Source: Diplocarpon mali
Taxonomy: Eukaryota > Ascomycota > Leotiomycetes > Helotiales > Drepanopezizaceae
Length of the DNA: 51,699 nucleotides
Assembly: GCA_024741835.1 (NCBI GenBank)
Contig: JAENRP010000292.1
Location: 1 to 51,699, forward strand
Reading direction: 5' to 3'
In this document: positions 32,200 to 45,111 of the stretch, in pieces
Layout of the letters: each line of letters begins with the position of its first letter
How positions within the stretch are numbered: position 1 is the stretch's first letter
Made by a program: the position numbers and the translations under genes
The notes under the pieces: model-generated
The model's input: the letters and a program-made list of their open reading frames with translations, nothing else
What the model was told of the DNA's origin: nothing
Database searches by the model: none

Positions 32200-33700
32200 C
32201 ATTAAGAGATTAGGAATTTAGAATCTCGGAGTTGCTAGAGAATTGTGCAAAAGGACTACTTAAAGCCTTTGCTAATACTATTAAAATGGGTTTTTACTTA
32301 TAAGGTCAATAGCTCTAGCGAGCTTCTAAAGTGCCGATTATAGCTAGTTATATAAAGGGATCTTTAAGATAAAGCTTCAATTTTCTCAACCTATATAGCT
32401 ACGCTTATAGTAAGGTCTTTTAAAGTACTAATAGCGCTTACTATATACTTTAATATAGAAGTAAAGTAGTTCGATATTATTAATACATTTATTAACGCTT
32501 TTAGAGACCTAAGGAGTGCTTTAGTTATATACTTCCTATTAGATGGCTTTAAGCGCCTTAGTATAGTAGTAGAATTGGACTATGCGCTTTATAGGTTAAA
32601 AGACTCTTTGATGCTATAGTATAGGAACTTTGCAGGAACGCTTAAGGGCCTTTAACTTAAGCTATTAAGTAAGGAACCTTGTATTTTTATAATAAAGGAT
32701 CGTATAGTCTTTATAGCGTTTTATATTAATGATATTTAAGTGTTATATAAGGCCTTTAATCTAGATTAGGCGACTTATCTAATTAAAGACTTAAAGAGGG
32801 CATATAAGCTTACTATTATAGGAGATATCTCCTAGTTCCTTAAAGTAAGGATTATTTAAGATAAGAAGGTAAAGAGGATCTCCTTAGTTTATAATACCTA
32901 TATTAAGAAGATCGCTTAAAAGTTCGGAGCTAATATAGGGAGAGTGCTTAATACTCTACTACTAAAGAAGGAGTTTATTAAAAACTTAGGATAAGCTTTT
33001 TTAAAAAAGGTAAAGGAGTATTAAAAGAAAATAGGCTTTATTCTCTATATAGTAATTATAATACGCCTAGATATTGCGTTTACAGCCTTCTAACTATCTT
33101 TCTTCTTAACTAATCTAAGCTTTAAGTACCTTTTAGCTATAGATTAGACGCTTTAATACTTATATAGCACGCGCTTCTTAAGAATTGCCTATAGCTTTAA
33201 GGCTAAGGAATACCAATTAGTCGCATCTTTAAATGCTTCTTTTAAAGATGATTAAAAGACTTGCAGATCCTCTTAAGGATACGTCTTCTTCCTATTTAAA
33301 GGACTGATTATTTAAAAAGCGAATCGCTAAGCAACTATTACGCTCTCCTTTATTAAAGTAGAACTCTATAGTATAGTTTCTACTATAAAGGAGATAATAG
33401 CTATAAAACGCCTCTTTAAGGAGATTCGCATAGACTTCCTCTTTAAATGGAATATATATTATAATAACTAATAGACGATTCGGCTAATTATTATAAAGAA
33501 TAAGAAGATTAAGATAAGCCTTTAATATATTAAAATTAGTAATATATAAATCTGCTAAGAGTATTAAAGAAGAAGCTTTTAAATAATCTACCTCCTTATT
33601 AAGGAAATGCATATAGATAGGCTTATTAAGAACCTAGACCGCTAGAAGTTTAAAAGCTTCGTTTGTTTATTAAACCTCTAGAGCTTTTAAATAATCATTT
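32200..33700 (+). pseudogene. pol: A2 pol remnant: reverse transcriptase and RNase H
   Basis: RT blocks: QFDIINTFINA (about 32460), LDYALYRLKDSLML (32575) and FIAFYINDI (32710; YVDD motif damaged). RNase H: LAIDQTLQYLYSTRF (33130), GYVFFLFKGLI (33280) and TLSFIKVELYSIV (33340), the copia TxxAExxA block. Stops are TAG/TAA in expected Gln sites. Confidence 0.88.
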
Positions 33701-35170
33701 AGCAACTTATACTTGCTAGCAAGTAGTCACTTATTACTAGGAGACTTGTACTTATAAGCTCCTACTCTCTTATAATTACATTTATTTATTTTCTTTTATA
33801 AAGCGTATTATAAAAGCTTCTCCTTTTTTAAAAATATAAAATAGGTAATATTCCTAAGCTGCTATTATAAGGCGCGACCCTTTCTTAGATTCTCTTAGCT
33901 AAGGCTAAGAGCTAAGATGCTATAGCTAAGAGCTTTATATAGATCTCCTTTTAAAAGAGGCTTATTAGTACTCCCTTGGCCAAAGGCCTGCTAGCAAATA
34001 TATTAGCGATAGTAGGGGCGAAGGCAAGGGGTGCGGCGGGGATAATAGGAGCGAGGGCGGCGGAGGCGGTAGCGAGGATAGGCGCAGCAATAGCAAGGGC
34101 TAAGGAGACAAACGGAAAGACTATAGCAGCGGCTGCGATAGTAGAGGCGGAAGGGATAGGAGCAGCAGCGGTAATAAGGGCAAACGGGTCTAAGCTAAAA
34201 GGGCTAAGAGCGAATAGGAATGGTATGCTAAAAGCAGGAGAGGCAGCGATACTACTACTCGCAAGAGTGGCAGGCCCTTTTAGTATTAGGGTCTAATCGC
34301 TCCTATCTTTTAAAATCAGCCTAGAACTTAATAAGACTTAATAAACGTATTATAAAAGCTTTAAAGCGCACCCTTTACTATATTAAGCAATAGTGCTACC
34401 TCCTCCTTAAAGGCGCTATAGGCGCGGGCTGATACGACAGCCTCTTAAGAGGCGAGGAGAGGTCCGCTAGCCTATTAGCAGCTATTACTTAGCACTATAT
34501 AATAAATGTAACGCGTACCAAAGGTGCTATTAAAGTATTAATAATTGAGATTGCTAGTACTCTTGCGTATAATATAATATACGTATGCATTATCGCGCTC
34601 TATTATAGGCTTAGGCATACGGTGCGCAGCAGGGGCAGGGCTCTTAAGTAGTAGCAGCAGCGGCAGCAAGGGTAGTAGCAGCAGCAAGGGCAATAGCGGC
34701 AGCGGCTTATTACTTAGCAGGCGCTAGGACGATCGCGCCAGGGTTGCAGCTCTTAAAGGAGCACTAGCAACCTAGCGCAAAGTTAGTATAACGCAGGGTA
34801 TAAGGACTCTAAGGGTCTTACTTTATAAGGGCGGCCGGGGCTATAATAAGCGGGAGTTCCTTTTATATTTAAAAATTATTAATATAAAGATGATATTTTT
34901 AAATAATAAAGGAGGGTTATTTTTAAAAGAAGGGAAGGAGAACCTTTATAATAGAAATACTCTATAGGAAGCTTAATAGAGCACTAGCGTAAAATCGCAA
35001 AGATTCTTAAGCGCACTTATAACCTATAGTAACCCTTCTCGTTTTAAAAGGAACGACCTTTAAAGAGGCGGCATATAAGATAGAGCCTCTTTTCCTTATA
35101 ACTACTATTCTTTCTTTTATTTTATTTATATAGCTAAGCGATTTTAAGAGTATCGCCTAACTAAAGGGTA
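33700..35170. other. A2 accessory segment between RNase H and 3' LTR
   Basis: 1.5 kb containing a GC-rich, alanine-codon-rich block (33960-34300) open in more than one frame: 106 codons on the plus strand from 33976, and an Ala/Pro/Ser-rich frame on the minus strand. A second GC-rich block lies at about 34640-34800. The pair with A1 1040-1650 suggests an old antisense ORF, but the evidence is weak. A purine run AAAGGGTA just before 35171 is the probable polypurine tract. Confidence 0.4.
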
Positions 35171-35368
35171 TATTATATAGAATAGGCGGAGTCTCTACTT
35201 ATTCTAAAGACCCTTTATATAACTCTTACTAAGTTATAAACTCTCCCTTTTATTTCCGAAGTCTCCTTACTATATATATATTAGATAATAATACAATTAA
35301 TCATCTTCTCCTACTTCTGCGAGCCTCCTGAGCAACCTAATGAAGGCCCTCCAGCCGACCGCACTACA
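35171..35368 (+). repeat. A2 3' LTR
   Basis: TATTATATAG to CGCACTACA. Its last about 60 bp are almost free of RIP, while the start is heavily changed. Confidence 0.94.
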
Positions 35369-35373
35369 GATTC
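35369..35373. repeat. Target-site duplication of A2 (GATTC), right copy
   Basis: Matches 27764-27768. Confidence 0.95.
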
Positions 35374-36446
35374 CGATCGAAATACTAAGCCTAAAGACCT
35401 CCAACTCTCTTAGAAGAACTGGCAATAAAAGTTCGACGATTTAAAGCTTTACTTTAAAAGCAAAGGTATTAAAATAGCGATTTAAAAGACACTTATTAAA
35501 TATGCGAGAATAGCCCCTTATACTCCCTCTACCGATTCATCTACTTCTACTTTAATAACTAATATAATTGCTAAGGATTTGCTAAATATATTAAATAAGC
35601 TTAGCTTAAAAGCTTTAGTAGATAATAATTAAGAATCCTAAAAGTAGATTTTAAATATGAAAAAGGAGAAGGAGTATAGGCTAGCCTTAGCTAAATGCAA
35701 GCTTAAGATCAATAGAGGTTTAAGTAATAAAGACCGAGATTTTATTTAAGTTCATAATAATGCGAAGATAAGATAGGATACTTTAAAGGTAAAATACTCT
35801 TAGATAATTGCCTTTAATACTTAGTATCTATTATAGTAGATCACTTTATTTTAATATAGAAAAGATAAAGATAGTAAGGATATAAATATAAATATAGACT
35901 CTACCTAGTCTATACTATATAAAGTAAAGAGGAGAGTAAGAGCCGCAGATCTTAAGATAGCTATAACTTTTAAAGAAACTCAGCTTTTTAGTTTCTTACT
36001 CAATAGCCTCCCTCTTAAGTTTACTATTGTAAAACAATCTCTTCTTATCTAACCTAACCTTAAGATCTATAAGAAGATCGACCTCTTTTAAACTATTGAA
36101 TAAGACCTTAAAGGACGCTTTAAATTAGCAAATACCGCATTATAAGGCAATAATAAGCCTAAGAAGAGGAAGGAGCGTAGGACAAGCCCTTAAGCTTATT
36201 AGGGATGCTACTTCTATAATAGTACTTATAATATTACTAATTATAAAGTTAGAAGGCAACTAATTGATATAGTCGCTAGCTTTAATATTAAAAAGCAATT
36301 GAAGCAGAAGTTAAGAAGCAAACTGCCCTTATCTTACTAAAGGCTGCAACTATTAAGGAAAGGCAAAGGAAAAGGCTATTTAGCTAAAACTTTAGTAAAT
36401 ACCTTTAATAATAATAGTAGTATAGAGACCTGAGATGGATAGGTCT
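35374..36446 (+). pseudogene. gag: B2 gag-like remnant, continues B2 after A2
   Basis: Homologous to B1 24988-25937, with the zinc finger at 36206 (CYFYNSTYNITNYK, more Cys lost than in B1). It extends about 120 bp further than B1 before meeting element D. Differences from B1 are almost all C/T or G/A. Confidence 0.65.
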
Positions 36447-37400
36447 TGTGATATATATCATATAATCGGCGTAGGATAGTAGGAGGATAAAAGGGCCATC
36501 TTCTATATATAGAGATAGCGTATATCGCTATAGTACTGAATATACCTTATACTTAGGACTTATTCCTAACATCTTATCTAAGAGAGCCCGCTTATAGTGC
36601 TTCCTCCTTTTGTTTTTAGGTCTTCCCTTAGGCCTATTCTTATATTATCTCCCCTTAGTTTTATATTAGTGACTTACGCAGGGACTGATTTCTTAAGATT
36701 TCCATCCTTATACGACCTTATCGATCTCTTAGTTCGCAGATAAGAGACCGGCCTTTAAAATACGTCTTTAAAACACTTATAGCATTTTGATTAACTCTAA
36801 AACCCTTATCTTTAATCGCTTAGTTACTTAGAACTATTGATTTTCGTTTAGCAACTATTAATAACCTTAGATTTTCCCTTTTCGGCTCTGCTCCGAAAAC
36901 CCCTATTTTCTTCCTTAACTCTGAGATTTTCGGAATTTCGGCTTCCTAGTATGAAAAGTTTGGCAGACCTTATAATAGCAATCTCAAATAGCAGTGGTTT
37001 CGAGTACTTAAGTAATACTAAGCGCAAACTTCAACCGGAAGTGCCTCTTTAGAATCCTTAGAAATCCGAATCTGATAATTCAGCCGCCTCGGCTTAATAA
37101 AACTCTAAAAATTGCCCTAGAATTGTCTCTAAAGACCCCTTTATTCTAAAGACTAATAGGAATTGGCCTAAAGGCTAAGAAGAATCTTAGATATAAACCT
37201 TATCTTAGAAATTAGTCTTAGATTAGGTAAACCTTATCTTATTGCAATTAGTCGCAACGCTCCTATTAGCTATTTAGCACCTACTTAGAATCTCTTAGCA
37301 AACTCGGATTAAACTTTTAATAGAATCCGGAATTCTACTCCTAGGCCTAGCCTATAAGTAAGAGGATAAAAAGACGTCCTTAAACAACTTAAGACTACTA
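36447..37400 (+). other. D 5' LTR and leader
   Basis: About 950 bp with no ORF. It has an AT-rich start and a small inverted repeat TGATATATATCA at its very beginning. The LTR/leader boundary and the primer-binding site cannot be set. Palindrome P8 lies near its end. Confidence 0.4.
37337..37359. repeat. 23-bp palindrome, copy P8
   Basis: Arms ACTCCTAGGCC and AGCCTATAAGT. It lies upstream of, or out of phase with, the gag frame. Confidence 0.85.
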
Positions 37401-37463
37401 CCTACTTTTTCAATATTAATACTAGAAAACATTAAAAATAATAACAATTTTAAACTTTTTATT

Positions 37464-38760
37464 AACCCTTTGTCTAAATCTTTTCAAACTCGTCCTAATC
37501 ACTCTAAGATCGACTCGGATTCTGAACGTTCTTTAAGCCCTTTTGAATTTCGAAGTACTCCTCTTAGCAACTAATCATATAATATTAAAGCTTCCTATTT
37601 GCCCCTTATAGATTCTATTAATCCAGATGGTTAATATAAAATAATAATAGCCGCATTTAAGGCTATTACTAGCCACTTTCCCTTCCCTAGTTCCCCTAGT
37701 GCTTCTTACTTTATAAGAGCTAATATTACTAATTTCCTTAAGTAATATAAGGAAACTTGTTACGATTTTGGTATTCTATAAGTAGATATGATTTCTCAGC
37801 TCCCTTGCTACTATGACTATATAAGCAAAGATATTATCAAATCCCTCCTTAAATAGAAGACGCATAATTCATAGGAACTCCTTATCAAGGCTCTTAAGTC
37901 TGAATTCTAAGAATTTGATAGATAGCAGATTCGCAATACTCTGGCTTTTTTAAAGGAATTTGTTTTAGTCACTCGAACTCTTAAGGAACTTAAGAACTAC
38001 TATCGGACTTTTACTCGTATATCGAATACCTTGATTAGCTAGAAAATACTTAGCGAAGTTGAAAGAGGTCGCCTTTTCTTACTTAAATTACTTACTAGCC
38101 TTTGAAATAAGATTATTAAATATTTTAAGATCAATAAGTAAGACCTTATAACCTTTGCCTTATTTGAGGAATTCTCGGCCTTTGCTTTAAAATCAGATCT
38201 TAGTAAGAGAACTATTAATGCTATAGAGTAGGAAAAAGCCCCTACTCCCTCTTATACTAAAGACCTTAAGAGCCTGGTCCAAGAACACTCAAAGGCTTTG
38301 GAAGTTATAAAGGAGGTAAAGAAGAACCTAATGGTCATACCTTTTACTTATAGGCCCGACCTAGGAGTAAGATCTAACCTTAGAATTAAGGAACTTAAGA
38401 CTTAATTTGCAGAACTCTGAATCTAAAGCTTAGAAACTAGGATTAATAATCTCTTATAGGAAAAATAGCATATTTTGCAATTTAGTAATAGGTAAAACTC
38501 GGCTACTATAAGCTAACCTAGTGGTTCCTATTACCAGACTCCTGCTTCTTATTATTTAGAATAACCAGCTAATATAAGAATGCAATAGCTAGCTGAAGAA
38601 GGAGGAATTGATCCTAATTAGCACTCTGCTAATATTAATACTATAAGGTACTAAGGAAACGGCAATAGAAGACGACTAACTTGCAACTTTTGCAATAATA
38701 AAGAACTTAACTGCGCTTTATATAAGTATCGCAACGATTGCCCTCTTTTCCTTTGTTTTA
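37464..38760 (+). pseudogene. gag: D gag remnant
   Basis: One reading phase of about 430 codons. It includes SKIDSDSERSLSPFEF, SHFPFPSSPSASYFIRANIT and FLxQYKETCYDFGI, a segment typical of fungal gypsy gag proteins that start with a charged linker. Near 38670 RLTCNFCNNKELNCALYKY suggests a degenerate zinc motif. Stops are mostly TAG/TAA in Gln sites. Palindrome P9 is inserted in phase at 38346. Confidence 0.72.
38346..38368. repeat. 23-bp palindrome, copy P9
   Basis: Arms ACTTATAGGCC and ACCTAGGAGT around CG. In the gag frame it reads TYRPDLGV. Confidence 0.88.
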
Positions 38761-40261
38761 TTAATACTAGGGTTATATATATTAATAAGTATAGGATGCT
38801 TTGCATTAGAGATCCTAGGCTAGAAGCTATCCCTATTAAAAAGTACTAGAATCGCTTATAGTTATAGACTATTCAAACAATAATATATAGTATGAAATAG
38901 GATAAGAATTTAGTCGAACAATAGTATATTATAAATATAAACGCTAAAATTCCAACTTATATATATATAGGTCCAACTAGCAACCTACCTAAGGGAGTTC
39001 TTAAGGACCCGGCTTCTAACTAAATAGCTATAGAAGTTAAAGGCATCTCTGTCTTAAGGTAGGTTAATAATAATATATCTGCTAATATTAATGCTACTTC
39101 TGTATTTAGAAACCCTTAGAATACTCGACGCCCTTCTAGATCTACCACTCCCTTAATATTAATAAAACCAGCTAAAGTCCAGAAATTAATGCGTGCAACT
39201 TAGGAATCTTAATATAGAGTCCAAATGCTAAAAGATACTTAATAATCTAGAACCGCAGTAAATAAGGATGAAGCTGATATAGCAGACGAATTAATTAGAG
39301 ATATAATAGACAAAGATAGCTCTAAGCTTAAAGATTAAGAAGTCGAAGTTATTACGCAGACCCCTGACCTTAAGCGAAAGAGACAGATATTAAAATAAGA
39401 GAAATTCGTCAACAAATACGCTAGTTCAACCGCAATAGAGAAAGCCGTAGAGAATATCATAGCCTAGTAAATTAACCTTACATTTAAAGACCTATTTAGT
39501 TTAACTAAATGCTTTAATAAAGTGCTAGGAAAGCATATCTTAGTTGCTTCTAAAGATTTAAATAATAATAAGGAAATGGAAATTGTAACGCAAAAGAACT
39601 CTAAGAAGCACCTAGCCTTAATCAAATGTCTCTAGATTGCAAAAGATAAAGGAACCTAAAGGTACTATAACATTATGGCAATAGCTTTAATATCTTAGAA
39701 TATCAATCGAAATTGTTTAGCAATTGCGATAAAAAGCCTTATTATTATTTATTTAATAGAAGAATCAGTTAAAGCAAAGGCTCTAATCGATTGTAGTTCA
39801 GAAGTTAATATAATAACTAGAAAGGTAGTAGAAATGGCTCAATTGATAATCGTTAGCGATCGACTCTTTATTTATTCGACTGTCTCTAGATCGAAACACA
39901 ATTTTGATAAATAGGTGAAAAACGTAAAGGTTAGAGTCAAAGGAATCGTTAATTATACTGACTTTCTAATAATAGAGAATTCTTCAAATAATATTCTTTT
40001 AAGAATGCCCTTTATTTTAGAATCTCAGCTAATATTTAACTATCCTAGAGATAGGCTTATAAAAGCTAGCCTTTAGAATATAGATCGATCCTTAGAAGGA
40101 CAAATGGTTATCGCAGGAGATATAGCCGAATTCTAAAATAAGGTTTCGAGAAACGATTAGCTAGTATAAGGGCTAGGCTTAATACTAGTAAAGGAAGGCA
40201 CCTAGCGAGGAGTTATAGTAAAAGAAAGGTGAGTTTGCCAATTTTAAATAATAGTGATTTA

Positions 40262-40284
40262 ACTCGCGGTCCTAGACTAGGAGT
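40262..40284. repeat. 23-bp palindrome, copy P10
   Basis: Arms ACTCGCGGTCC and GACTAGGAGT. With flanks it extends to GATTTAACTC ... GAGTTAAATC. In the pol phase it reads TRGPRLGV, between protease and RT. Confidence 0.9.
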
Positions 40285-42390
40285 TAAATCGCGAATTTTG
40301 AAAAATAGTACAATCGGTATTTTATCGGCTTAACAATTAAGAAAAAAGAAAAATAAGGTGGAAAAGAGAGTTCGTTTTATAAATTTCAATAATTTACTAA
40401 TCATTTTAAAAAACTTAAAAACTACTTATAGGCTAGACCTACAAGTGAAAAACAATAAAATTACTAATAACATTTCTATCTACGCACTTCAAATTGACAA
40501 CTTAGAAAATCTTTTATTTATTTTTAAAAAGGAAGATTCGGACCGTTTTATAGGATTTGATAAAAAAGGAAAAAAGTAAAGAAGTATAGTATTAACTAAT
40601 ATTCGAACTATATATAAAAGCAAGGCTAATAAAGTACGACCGGTAGATTTGGGAATCTCTAATAGCTCAAAGCCTAAAGGACTAAATGATTAATTTGAAT
40701 AAGATAAGAAGCTTCGACCTCCGAAGCCAGGTAGCAAATTCGATAAGTTCATTATAGGCAGATTTTCTAATAAACCTATCGAATATCGGCTAATAAAAGA
40801 ACGTTTTAGCATACTGAAAATTAGAGATGATTTAATAGAATAAGAATGCAAACTACTTTATAAAACCTTAACAAATCGAAAGGACGCCTTAGCTTTTGAC
40901 TAGACAGAACTTGGCCAGATTCGAAAAGAGGTCACGCCTTATATTAAGATTAAGATAATACCCTATAAAGCTTAGTAAGAGAAAATATTCGAGGTCCCTA
41001 AAGCTCTTTAAGAAAAGGTAATCGAAATATTAAAGGATAAGCTAAAGCAAGGTATTCTCAAGTTCTATAATAGCCCTTATAGGAACAAATGGTTCCTAGT
41101 TGCTAAGAAAGAGAAGGGAACTTACAGACTAATAATAGTAGTAGTAAAGATAAACTAAGTAACTATTAAGGACGCTAATATTCCTCCGAATATGGATAAG
41201 TTCTTAAATAAATTTATAGGATTAACCTATAGCTCTCTTATTAACTTCTTCTTTAAATATAACCAATTTATTCTTAATATTAAATCGAGAGATATAATAG
41301 TAATTCAAACCCCTCTTAGGCTACTTCAGATGATAAGATTACCTTAAGGGGCCACAAATTCGATCGCTCAATTTGTTTAAGTAATTTATAAGATACTAAT
41401 AGATTATATACCTAATATTGCGCTCCTTTATATAGATAATATAGGAGTAAAAGGATCAAGATCATTCTATAATTATAAAGAAGTTCTCCTTAGCATATAA
41501 CGATTTATAATAGAATATATTTAGAACCTGGACTAAGTACTTATATAATTCGAAAGGGTAGGAGCAACGGTTGGTCTGAAGTTATAATACTATCTCCTAT
41601 CGATGGAAATTGTTAGTTTCATTACTAATTCCAATGGCCGAAGTCCTTAGAAGGCTAAAGTACTTAAAATCGACAAATAGAAGAGGTATAATAATATGGC
41701 AGAAGCTTGCGCATTTATTAGAGTTATAGTATACTATCGCATTTAGATTAAGGATTTCGCTAAAAAGGCAGTACCTATTTACTCCTTATTTCGGAAAGGG
41801 GCTAAGTTTCAATAGGAGGAACCCTAAATAGAGGCTATAAGACAACTGAAGCAAGCATTGCTTAAAGTGCTATATCTGATTAAAATAGACTATAGAGCTA
41901 ACGCTAGGCCAATTATACTAATAGTTGACGCAAGCTTAATCGGATAGGGTACTATCCTTTAACAAACTAATAGCTAGTAGAAAAGACATTTAGCTTACTT
42001 TAAAAGTGGTCTTTAGAATCTAATAAAGATAAAGTATAATGCTATTAAATAGGAATGCAAAAGCGCCCTAAAGGCGATAAAAAAGATAAGAAGCGACCTT
42101 TATAGTACTTACTTCATCCTTAAAACTAATGCTAAAGTGCTAATAGAACAATTGAATAAAGCTATAAGCGACCTATTAAAAGCCTTACTAATAAAATAGA
42201 TTACTTAAATAAGACTAATGGACTTTGAAGTCAAATATATTCTAAGAATAAAAAACACTACCGCCAATAGCCTTTTAAGAAGAACTTATCCCTACCCCTT
42301 TAATTTGATTAAAGAAGATAAAACAGATATTAATAAGTAGGTAGAGAACGAAGTTAGTTATCTATTAATATATCGCCTTAAAGGGACTTA

Positions 42391-42413
42391 ACTCGCGAGC
42401 CTAGCTTATAAGT
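42391..42413. repeat. 23-bp palindrome, copy P11 (off phase)
   Basis: Arms ACTCGCGAGCC and AGCTTATAAGT. It lies between RNase H and integrase. The pol frame is kept across it, but the ACT is not a codon, so it would read LASLAYK instead. It is the one clear exception. Confidence 0.88.
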
Positions 42414-43825
42414 CGAGTGAAAGAATTTTATCACCTAATTACTTAGGTAACTCTAAAGAAATCGCAAAATTTTTAATTACGCTTAAATAATTAAAGATAG
42501 TTGCTTTTAAAGATTTTCAGAAATTTAAAGCTAAAGCTCTGATTTATCTAATGCAAGAAAGACAATTATTTAAAAGGAGCGATAACTTATTCCTTATATA
42601 ACTCTGCTTAGATAATAAAAAACTAAGGGCTAAGGCTATCTAGGATATTTATAAGGAAACTAGCTATTAAGGAGCTAAGTCTACCTACCACCGACTCTTA
42701 AGGAAATTCTTTTAAAAAGGTTCTTTTAAGGACTGTAAAGCCTTTATAAAAAGTTGCATCTCCTATTAGAAATAAAAACCTAGTTGTAAAGAGAATCCCC
42801 TATTCCTAACCTGGCCATTAGGCCTTTTCTATAAAGTCAGTCTTAATATTATATAAGTACTAATAACCGAAAATAGGATTATATATTTTATTCTAGCAAA
42901 GGAAGACCTATTAGGATAGCTTAAAGGACGACCTTTAAGATCTACTAACTCTAAATCTATTATAAAGTTCCTTTAAGAAGATGTGGTCTATCGCTATAGA
43001 CTTTTTAGCAGACTAACTATTAATAGAGGCCTTGAAAATAAAGGAGTAGTTAAAGCTTTTTTGCGAAAATATAGCATTAAACAGGTTTAAATCTTAGCAT
43101 ATAACTCAAAAGCTAATAGAATAGTAGAGCGAGGATATTGCGACATTTTTAATAGGCTATCTAAAGTTACTTATAGAAGATTTAAAAATTAAATAAAACA
43201 CTTTTATAAAATACTCTTTACTTATCGAATAATAATCTATAAACCAACTAGAGTTATACTATTTTTCCTTATCTATAGCAAAGAGGTATAGCTCCCTTTT
43301 GAATCCTAATAGCCTATTTGGAGATTGTTCGACTATAGTCAAATTTAAAACCATTCCGATTTGCTAGCAATAAGATGCTAATAACTTAAGCTTTAAGATA
43401 TAAATATAAAGGAAATTATCCTATAAAAGAAATGATATAGGGAAAAAGCTAAAGAAGCATAGGCTGCTTCTAAAGTACTTAAAACGCACCCTATTTAGAA
43501 AGATAATCTTATCCTAGTCTACAATATTATAAAAAGCATTAATATATCGGCAGATACTAAACTTAACTATTAATAGCTTGGCCTATTTAAAGTTAAATCT
43601 AAGCAGAAAGAAAAAGGATACTATTCTTTTTAAGAACTTAATAGAGTCAATATTAAAGGAACCTTTGCAGCCAACCGACTGAAGCGCTTTTACTAATATG
43701 ACCAGACCTTATTCCTTTTAAAAGACGAATCTGAAATTGATACTACCTCCAAATCTTTTATAAGAACCGACGGCGATATAAGCAATTTTGAACCCTCGGA
43801 CGAAGACTAAGATTTTTCCAACTTG

Positions 43826-43848
43826 ACTTATAAGCCGGTCCTGCGAGT
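43826..43848. repeat. 23-bp palindrome, copy P12
   Basis: Arms ACTTATAAGCC and GTCCTGCGAGT. In the pol phase it reads TYKPVLRV, in the acidic C-terminal tail of pol. Confidence 0.88.
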
Positions 43849-43944
43849 AAAGAATATTAAAATACCTAACTAATCGCAACCTTAAGTTATTATTCCTAAA
43901 ATATCCGAAGAATATAAGTAGGAATACTAAACGATTTCCTAGCC

Positions 43945-44248
43945 TATTAATTATCTTACCTTCCTCTAATCCTTATTTTTATATTTTCGGCAAGGTCGCC
44001 TCCTTTATTATTTAGGATATAGATCTTTTAAGATCACCCTAAATTCTTGCCTACTCTGACTTATTTTACATTCTTGATATTAGCCTTTAATTATAATATT
44101 CCTATTACTTTCCTTAAATAACAAATAAAAAGTCCAATTTCCTTAATATATATATAGCAAACCTATTATAGCTTATATGCCCTTTTAATTCTTATACCCT
44201 ATTGAACTCTCTTATTTATACTCCTTATCTTTCATAAGCAATATGCCT
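43945..44248. other. Pyrimidine-rich spacer between D pol and ORF1
   Basis: About 300 bp rich in CT and TTA with no ORF. It looks like a gene leader or promoter, not an LTR, and has no match to 36447-37400. A similar spacer precedes ORF2. Confidence 0.4.
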
Positions 44249-45088
44249 TTAAAGAACTCATAAATGGTTTTATCTACTGCGATAGGGGATAAATAAGTAC
44301 TAGTTATAAACTTCTCTTAGGATAGTAGAGCTATTGTATTATTAGAGAGCTTTAAATCGACCTACGTAGCCTTAGGAGATACAGAGTAATAAAAACTCCT
44401 TTTAGCTTACGCGAATGCTATTAGCAACCTTTTAACCTAAGTGGCCCTTGGAATTCTCTAATTTGACAACTTCTTAACTAAAGAATTAAGATTAAAGGGA
44501 ATCTTTAGAGAGGAATTCTTAGCCGACGCAGATCAATATATAACCTTGGCCGATACTTTCAAAATAGATTAAGATAAAAGGGAAGAATCTATTTAACAAT
44601 TAGATAATTTAGCTATTGATAAGAGAGGACTCCTATTTCGTTTACGTTTCTTAATAAATATTAATTCTAATAATAGAAGGCGAGTATTGTTAAAAATTCT
44701 TAAGGAAAATACTCCTATAGCTAGAGCTATTCAAATTCTCAATTTCTTTATTATTTAAAAAGGAGTAGCAAAATTCTAAGGCAATCGAATTCGCGGTCGC
44801 AGATTTGTAGGCCTATCTAATATAGTATTTATAATAGCTAATAGAGCTATAAAAAGATCAAATTGGGCTATAGATATTACCTTACTTAATAGTACTATTA
44901 TTAATATACTAGGGCTCTGCGCTTTTGCTTATGGTTTGCTTATTTTAAGAGAAAACTGGACTCCTATACCAGAGTTTAGATGAGATTTCTTTAATAATAA
45001 AGAAGAGAATTAGTTATTTATAATTAAGCCTGCCTTAAAATTCGCCTTTTAGCCTAAAGATTTGATAAGCGCTAAACTATATAATTTG

Positions 45089-45111
45089 ACTCGCGGTCTT
45101 AGACTAAGAGT
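45089..45111. repeat. 23-bp palindrome, copy P13
   Basis: Arms ACTCGCGGTCT and GACTAAGAGT. In ORF1 phase, TRGLRLRV. Confidence 0.9.

Larger units (their letters stand above)
27769..35368 (+). mobile_element. Copia-type LTR retrotransposon A2, RIP-inactivated
   Basis: 7,600 bp, plus strand, 198-bp LTRs, TSD GATTC; inverted copy of A1. Order: primer-binding site 27967, gag, protease, integrase, RT, RNase H, a GC-rich accessory segment, 3' LTR. Reading frames are broken by TAG/TAA in Gln/Trp positions. Confidence 0.95.
36447..43944 (+). mobile_element. Ty3/gypsy retrotransposon D, 5' LTR to end of pol (3' LTR not in window)
   Basis: The start is placed at TGTGATATATATCATATAATC after the B2 homology fades; the exact base is uncertain because no second LTR is seen. 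Gag, protease, RT, RNase H and integrase follow in gypsy order on the plus strand. I looked for a repeat of the 36447-36700 sequence up to 51699 and found none, so D either extends through the two large ORFs beyond the window or has lost its 3' end. Confidence 0.7.
39700..43944 (+). pseudogene. pol: D pol remnant (protease, RT, RNase H, integrase)
   Basis: The same phase holds from 40262 to 43848. Protease near 39775: KALIDCSSEVNIIT (normally DSGAxxN). RT 41040-41470: WFLVAKKEKGTYRLI, DANIPPNMDKF, SRDIIVIQTPLRLL and LLYIDNIGVKG, the (Y/F)xDD site with the second Asp changed to Asn. RNase H about 41840-42200. Integrase from about 42640 with the zinc domain. The C-terminus around 43630-43700 (GTFAANRLKRFY) matches the end of fungal gypsy pol. 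An open run of 73 codons at 40358 is part of this frame. Confidence 0.85.

Noticed and set aside
33976..34296. 106-codon Ala/Gly-rich frame as a real gene
   Set aside because: The GC-rich triplet-like block is open in several frames; the matching A1 copy does not keep this frame as a gene. Described as part of the accessory segment only.
38951..38990. ACTTATATATATATAGGTCC as a decayed palindrome
   Set aside because: The length and the right arm do not fit the 23-bp pattern.
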